Shown piece after piece: positions 61,334 to 64,000 of a stretch of DNA of 64,000 nucleotides. A program made the translations under genes and the position numbers. The stretch is taken from assembly GCF_002941025.1 (NCBI RefSeq), contig NZ_PTJS01000001.1, forward strand, positions 7,020,605 to 7,084,604. The letters are read 5' to 3'. Numbering within the stretch: position 1 is the stretch's first letter; each line of letters begins with the position of its first letter. The notes beneath the pieces are model-generated. The model was not told the origin of the DNA. It was given only the letters and a program-made list of their open reading frames with translations, and did no database searches. This DNA comes from Streptomyces sp. QL37. GTDB taxonomy: Bacteria > Actinomycetota > Actinomycetes > Streptomycetales > Streptomycetaceae.

Positions 61334-62989
61334 ATGGCGTACGACGCTGATGTGATCGTGATCGGGGCAGGACTCGCGGGGCTGGCGGCCACCGCCGAGC
61401 TCGTCGACGCGGGCCGTACGGTGATCCTGCTCGACCAGGAACCCGAGCAGTCCCTCGGCGGCCAGGCGCACTGGTCCTTCGGCGGGCTCTTCCTCGTGGA
61501 CTCGCCCGAGCAGCGCCGGATGAGGATCAAGGACAGCCACGACCTGGCCCTCCAGGACTGGTACGGCACCGCCGGCTTCGACCGCGACGAGGACCACTGG
61601 CCGAGGAAGTGGGCCGAGGCGTACGTCGACTTCGCGGCCGGGGAGAAGCGGTCCTGGCTGCACGCCCAGGGGGTGCGGTTCTTCCCCGTCGTCGGCTGGG
61701 CCGAACGCGGCGGCTACGACGCGAACGGCCACGGCAACTCCGTCCCCCGGTTCCACATCACCTGGGGCACCGGCCCCGGCGTCGTCGCCCCCTTCGAGCG
61801 GCGGGTCCGGGAGGGCGTCGCCAAGGGCCTCGTCCAGCTGCGCTTCCGCCACCGGGTGACCGGTCTCGGGCGCTCGGCCGGAGCGGTCGACACGGTCACC
61901 GGCGAGGTCCTGGAGGAGAGTGCCGCCGAGCGGGGCACCGCGAGCAGCCGCGAGGCCACGGGCGCCTTCGAGCTCAGGGCCCAGGCCGTGATCGTCACCT
62001 CCGGCGGCATCGGGGGCAACCACGACCTGGTGCGCGCCCAGTGGCCCGAGCGGCTGGGCACCCCGCCGGAGAAGATGCTCTCCGGCGTCCCCGCCCACGT
62101 CGACGGACTGATGCTCGAAATCGCCGAGAAGGCGGGCGCCCACCACATCAACCGCGACCGGATGTGGCACTACACCGAGGGCATCGAGAACTGGAACCCG
62201 ATCTGGGACAAGCACGGCATCCGGATCCTTCCCGGCCCGTCCTCCCTCTGGCTGGACGCCCGCGGCAAACGCCTGCCCGTGCCGCTCTTCCCGGGTTTCG
62301 ACACGCTGGGCACCCTCGAACACATCATGCGGTCCGGCCACGGCTACACCTGGTTCGTCCTCGACCAGAAGATCATCGGCAAGGAGTTCGCGCTCTCCGG
62401 CTCCGAGCAGAACCCGGACCTGACCGGGAAGTCCGTACGCGACGTGATCGGCAGAGCGCGCGCCGACGTCCCCGGGCCCGTGAAGGCATTCATGGACAAG
62501 GGCGTGGACTTCGTCGTCGAGAAGGACCTCGGCGCGCTCGTGCGCGGGATGAACGCGCTCACCGGCGAAGCCCTCATCGACGAGGAGGCCCTGCGCCGCG
62601 AGATCACCGCCCGGGACCGTGAGATCGCCAACCCCTTCACCAAGGACCTCCAGATCACGGCGATCAACGGCGCCCGCTCCTATCTGGGCGACAAGCTGAT
62701 CCGCACGGCGAAGCCGCACCGTATCCTCGACCCCGCCGCCGGCCCGCTCATCGCCGTACGGCTGAACATCCTGACCCGAAAGTCCCTCGGAGGGCTGGAG
62801 ACGGACCTGTCCTCCCGCGTCCTGACCGGGGGCGGCACCCCGCTGCCCGGGGTGTACGCGGCGGGCGAGGCGGCGGGCTTCGGCGGCGGCGGGGTCCACG
62901 GCTACCGGTCCCTGGAGGGCACCTTCCTCGGCGGCTGCATCTTCTCGGGCCGGACAGCGGGCCGTGCGGCGGCGAAGGCGATCGGCTGA
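61334..62989 (+). CDS. FAD-binding dehydrogenase, KstD/fumarate-reductase-like
   Basis: A 551-residue flavoprotein of the FAD_binding_2 family. The dinucleotide motif is DVIVIGAGLAGLAATAELVDAG, then SLGGQAHWSFGGLF and the late AAGEAAGFGGGGVHGYRSLEGTFLGGC. It probably desaturates a ring or reduces an enone; the group is related to 3-ketosteroid 1-dehydrogenases, but no steroid genes surround it. The ATG at 61334 is about 10 bases after AAGGATGG; one at 61325 is too near. It is monocistronic. Confidence 0.87.
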   Translation: MAYDADVIVIGAGLAGLAATAELVDAGRTVILLDQEPEQSLGGQAHWSFGGLFLVDSPEQRRMRIKDSHDLALQDWYGTAGFDRDEDHWPRKWAEAYVDFAAGEKRSWLHAQGVRFFPVVGWAERGGYDANGHGNSVPRFHITWGTGPGVVAPFERRVREGVAKGLVQLRFRHRVTGLGRSAGAVDTVTGEVLEESAAERGTASSREATGAFELRAQAVIVTSGGIGGNHDLVRAQWPERLGTPPEKMLSGVPAHVDGLMLEIAEKAGAHHINRDRMWHYTEGIENWNPIWDKHGIRILPGPSSLWLDARGKRLPVPLFPGFDTLGTLEHIMRSGHGYTWFVLDQKIIGKEFALSGSEQNPDLTGKSVRDVIGRARADVPGPVKAFMDKGVDFVVEKDLGALVRGMNALTGEALIDEEALRREITARDREIANPFTKDLQITAINGARSYLGDKLIRTAKPHRILDPAAGPLIAVRLNILTRKSLGGLETDLSSRVLTGGGTPLPGVYAAGEAAGFGGGGVHGYRSLEGTFLGGCIFSGRTAGRAAAKAIG

Positions 62990-63032
62990 AGCCCTGCTCG
63001 ACCCTGCGGGGAAGCCCAGGAGCCGCGGCCGG

Positions 63033-63458
63033 TCACTCCAGCAGTTCCACCACCCGGAAGCGCTCGGCCACGATCATCGTGTCGTCGTCCACGGTGAACT
63101 CCGGGTCGCCGAGCGCCTCCCGCATCTCCTCGCTGTGCCAGAACGCCTCGTGCCCCGCCCGCCACCCGGCCACCGAGGTGTAACCCTCGCCCTCGTCCAG
63201 CGCGTGCCGCAGCCCGACCGACCCCAGCGGCAGCACCTCCACCTCCGTCAGCTCGACCACGGCGACCTCCCGCCCCGCCGAGTCGATGAGCGCGGACCGT
63301 TCGCCCACCGGCGGCAGCTCCTCCCGCTCCACCTCGTACTCCGCGAGCAGCCCGGAGGTGGAGACCTTCTCGCCCGAGAGCACGGCCGCGACCAGCTGGT
63401 CGCGCAGAGGCCCGGGGAATGCGAGAAGGAAGGGCTTGAGCGGTTCACGGTTCTCCAT
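63033..63458 (-). CDS. ASCH-domain protein
   Basis: A 141-residue ASCH protein, a small PUA-like beta-barrel that usually binds RNA. The hallmark begins FPGPLRDQLVAAVLSGEKVST and continues ELPPVGERSALIDSAGREVAV, EVEVLPLGSV and AFWHSEEMREALGDPEF. Possible roles are translation-related RNA binding or small-nucleotide metabolism. The ATG at 63458 begins MENREPLK. Its stop faces the flavoprotein gene 41 bases away. Confidence 0.86.
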   Translation of the reverse strand: MENREPLKPFLLAFPGPLRDQLVAAVLSGEKVSTSGLLAEYEVEREELPPVGERSALIDSAGREVAVVELTEVEVLPLGSVGLRHALDEGEGYTSVAGWRAGHEAFWHSEEMREALGDPEFTVDDDTMIVAERFRVVELLE

Positions 63459-63699
63459 GGCGGCAGTGTGGCACGCGTCACCTCTGCCCCACCCGTCACG
63501 TCCGTAGGGGCTCTCGAACTGCGTGAATGGTTCAGTCCACCTTCGCCGCACGGGCAACTGTGTGTGAAATGAGCGCAGTTGGGTCAGGGGCGGCCTTGAC
63601 TCGAAGCGTTGCCTACCGCTTTGCTGTCCGCGATCGTTTGCTCGCACACAGCATCGATATGTGCTGGTGTCATGTCGAAGTGGAAAAGGAAGCCTGCGG
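63459..63699. other. Divergent promoter region
   Basis: 241 bases between the ASCH gene and the last gene. It includes TTGACT (63596-63601) and several AT-rich hexamers, so it can hold promoters. No dyad or hairpin was obvious. Confidence 0.4.
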
Positions 63700-64000
63700 A
63701 TGTCTCCGCCTCCGCCGCCCCTGGGCCGTTCCCGCCGCAAGGGCGGACGCCCGGACCACGCCTTCGACCTGGCGCTCGACGACGGCGAACTCATCGACGT
63801 GAGAGCACAGTTCGCCCAGGGCCGCTGGACCCGGGCCCGTTCGCTGCTCGTCGCGACCGGCACCGACTGGGACCGCCGCGGCCACCGCCTCCTCGCCCTC
63901 GCCGCCGTCCCGTCCGCCGCCGGATGGGCGGGCGACTGGCTGCTCGCCGAGCCGGACAGCCGGGACGCCACGACTCTGCTCGCCTGCGCCACCGTCGCCC
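63700..64000 (+). CDS. Conserved hypothetical protein (5' part; runs off the window)
   Basis: The frame begins at an ATG with AAAAGGAAG 9 bases upstream and stays open to the edge (100 residues seen). It starts MSPPPPPLGRSRRKGGRPDH, then has helical segments FDLALDDGELIDVRAQFAQG and WTRARSLLVATGTDWDRRG. I recall similar Streptomyces proteins whose C-termini hold TPR-like helices, but the rest is not visible. No function can be given. Confidence 0.72.
   Translation, partial: MSPPPPPLGRSRRKGGRPDHAFDLALDDGELIDVRAQFAQGRWTRARSLLVATGTDWDRRGHRLLALAAVPSAAGWAGDWLLAEPDSRDATTLLACATVA

Noticed and set aside
61334..62989. Steroid catabolism locus
   Set aside because: The flavoprotein resembles KstD, but no other steroid-ring genes are nearby. 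The KstR2-like TetR site is about 20 kb away and unconnected.

Overview
The window is high-GC actinobacterial chromosome, almost certainly Streptomyces. Nearly every codon ends in G or C, GTG starts and 4-bp GTGA/ATGA overlaps are common, Tat and Sec exported hydrolases are frequent, and several protein families are typical of the genus (DUF5925 ATPase, type ISP specificity protein, SoxR with no SoxS, LAXTG-type sortase signal). Gene density is about one per kb. I saw no rRNA, tRNA, CRISPR array, prophage or insertion sequence. Most of it reads as ordinary core chromosome. The exceptions are a perfect 422-bp palindrome near 47.04 kb and one frameshifted gene remnant near 11.6 kb.

Layout. 0-5 kb: end of a DinB-like gene, then exported hydrolases (lipase, cell-wall-anchored chitin/cellulose LPMO, PhoD phosphatase). 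5-9 kb: an unpaired CitB-family response regulator divergent from a tctCBA tricarboxylate transporter. 9-14.8 kb: a methyltransferase-NUDIX-VOC fusion, hypotheticals, a broken membrane-protein gene, DUF402 and GNAT genes, a YtrA-type GntR and a DUF5925 ATPase. 14.9-17.6 kb: a surface-glycan operon of two GT2 glycosyltransferases and a polysaccharide deacetylase. 18.3-22.3 kb: SGNH esterase, Ser/Thr kinase, small basic protein, stand-alone type ISP specificity domain. 22.3-30.3 kb: homogentisate dioxygenase with GntR and TetR regulators, a molybdopterin oxidoreductase, a CitMHS citrate transporter and an MFS protein. 30.5-41.3 kb: aldehyde and alcohol dehydrogenases, an Acg-type nitroreductase, a DMT exporter, several regulators, an acyl-CoA dehydrogenase, MaoC hydratase and SoxR. 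41.5-48.3 kb: exported penicillin acylase, a PGRP amidase fused into the palindrome, and a NamZ-type muramidase. 48.5-57 kb: an SDR/acyl-CoA ligase/TetR operon, exported proteins including an M28 aminopeptidase, and a phosphotransferase/acyl-CoA dehydrogenase operon. 57-64 kb: HxlR with two oxidoreductases, DUF202 pair, NUDIX, DMT, a KstD-like flavoprotein, an ASCH protein and the start of a conserved hypothetical.

How the genes work together. The main regulatory pattern is three TetR-type regulators, each with a near-identical dyad at two separate promoters in the window: 30.45/36.65 kb, 38.78/40.06 kb and 48.47/56.90 kb. The last pair ties an SDR plus acyl-CoA ligase operon to a phosphotransferase plus ACAD11/LvaC-like acyl-CoA dehydrogenase operon. 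Together these four enzymes match the levulinate/4-hydroxyacid (Lva) route. I infer a 4-hydroxyacyl-CoA catabolic regulon split over two loci. Functions come from motifs and recalled family knowledge; no database search was run.
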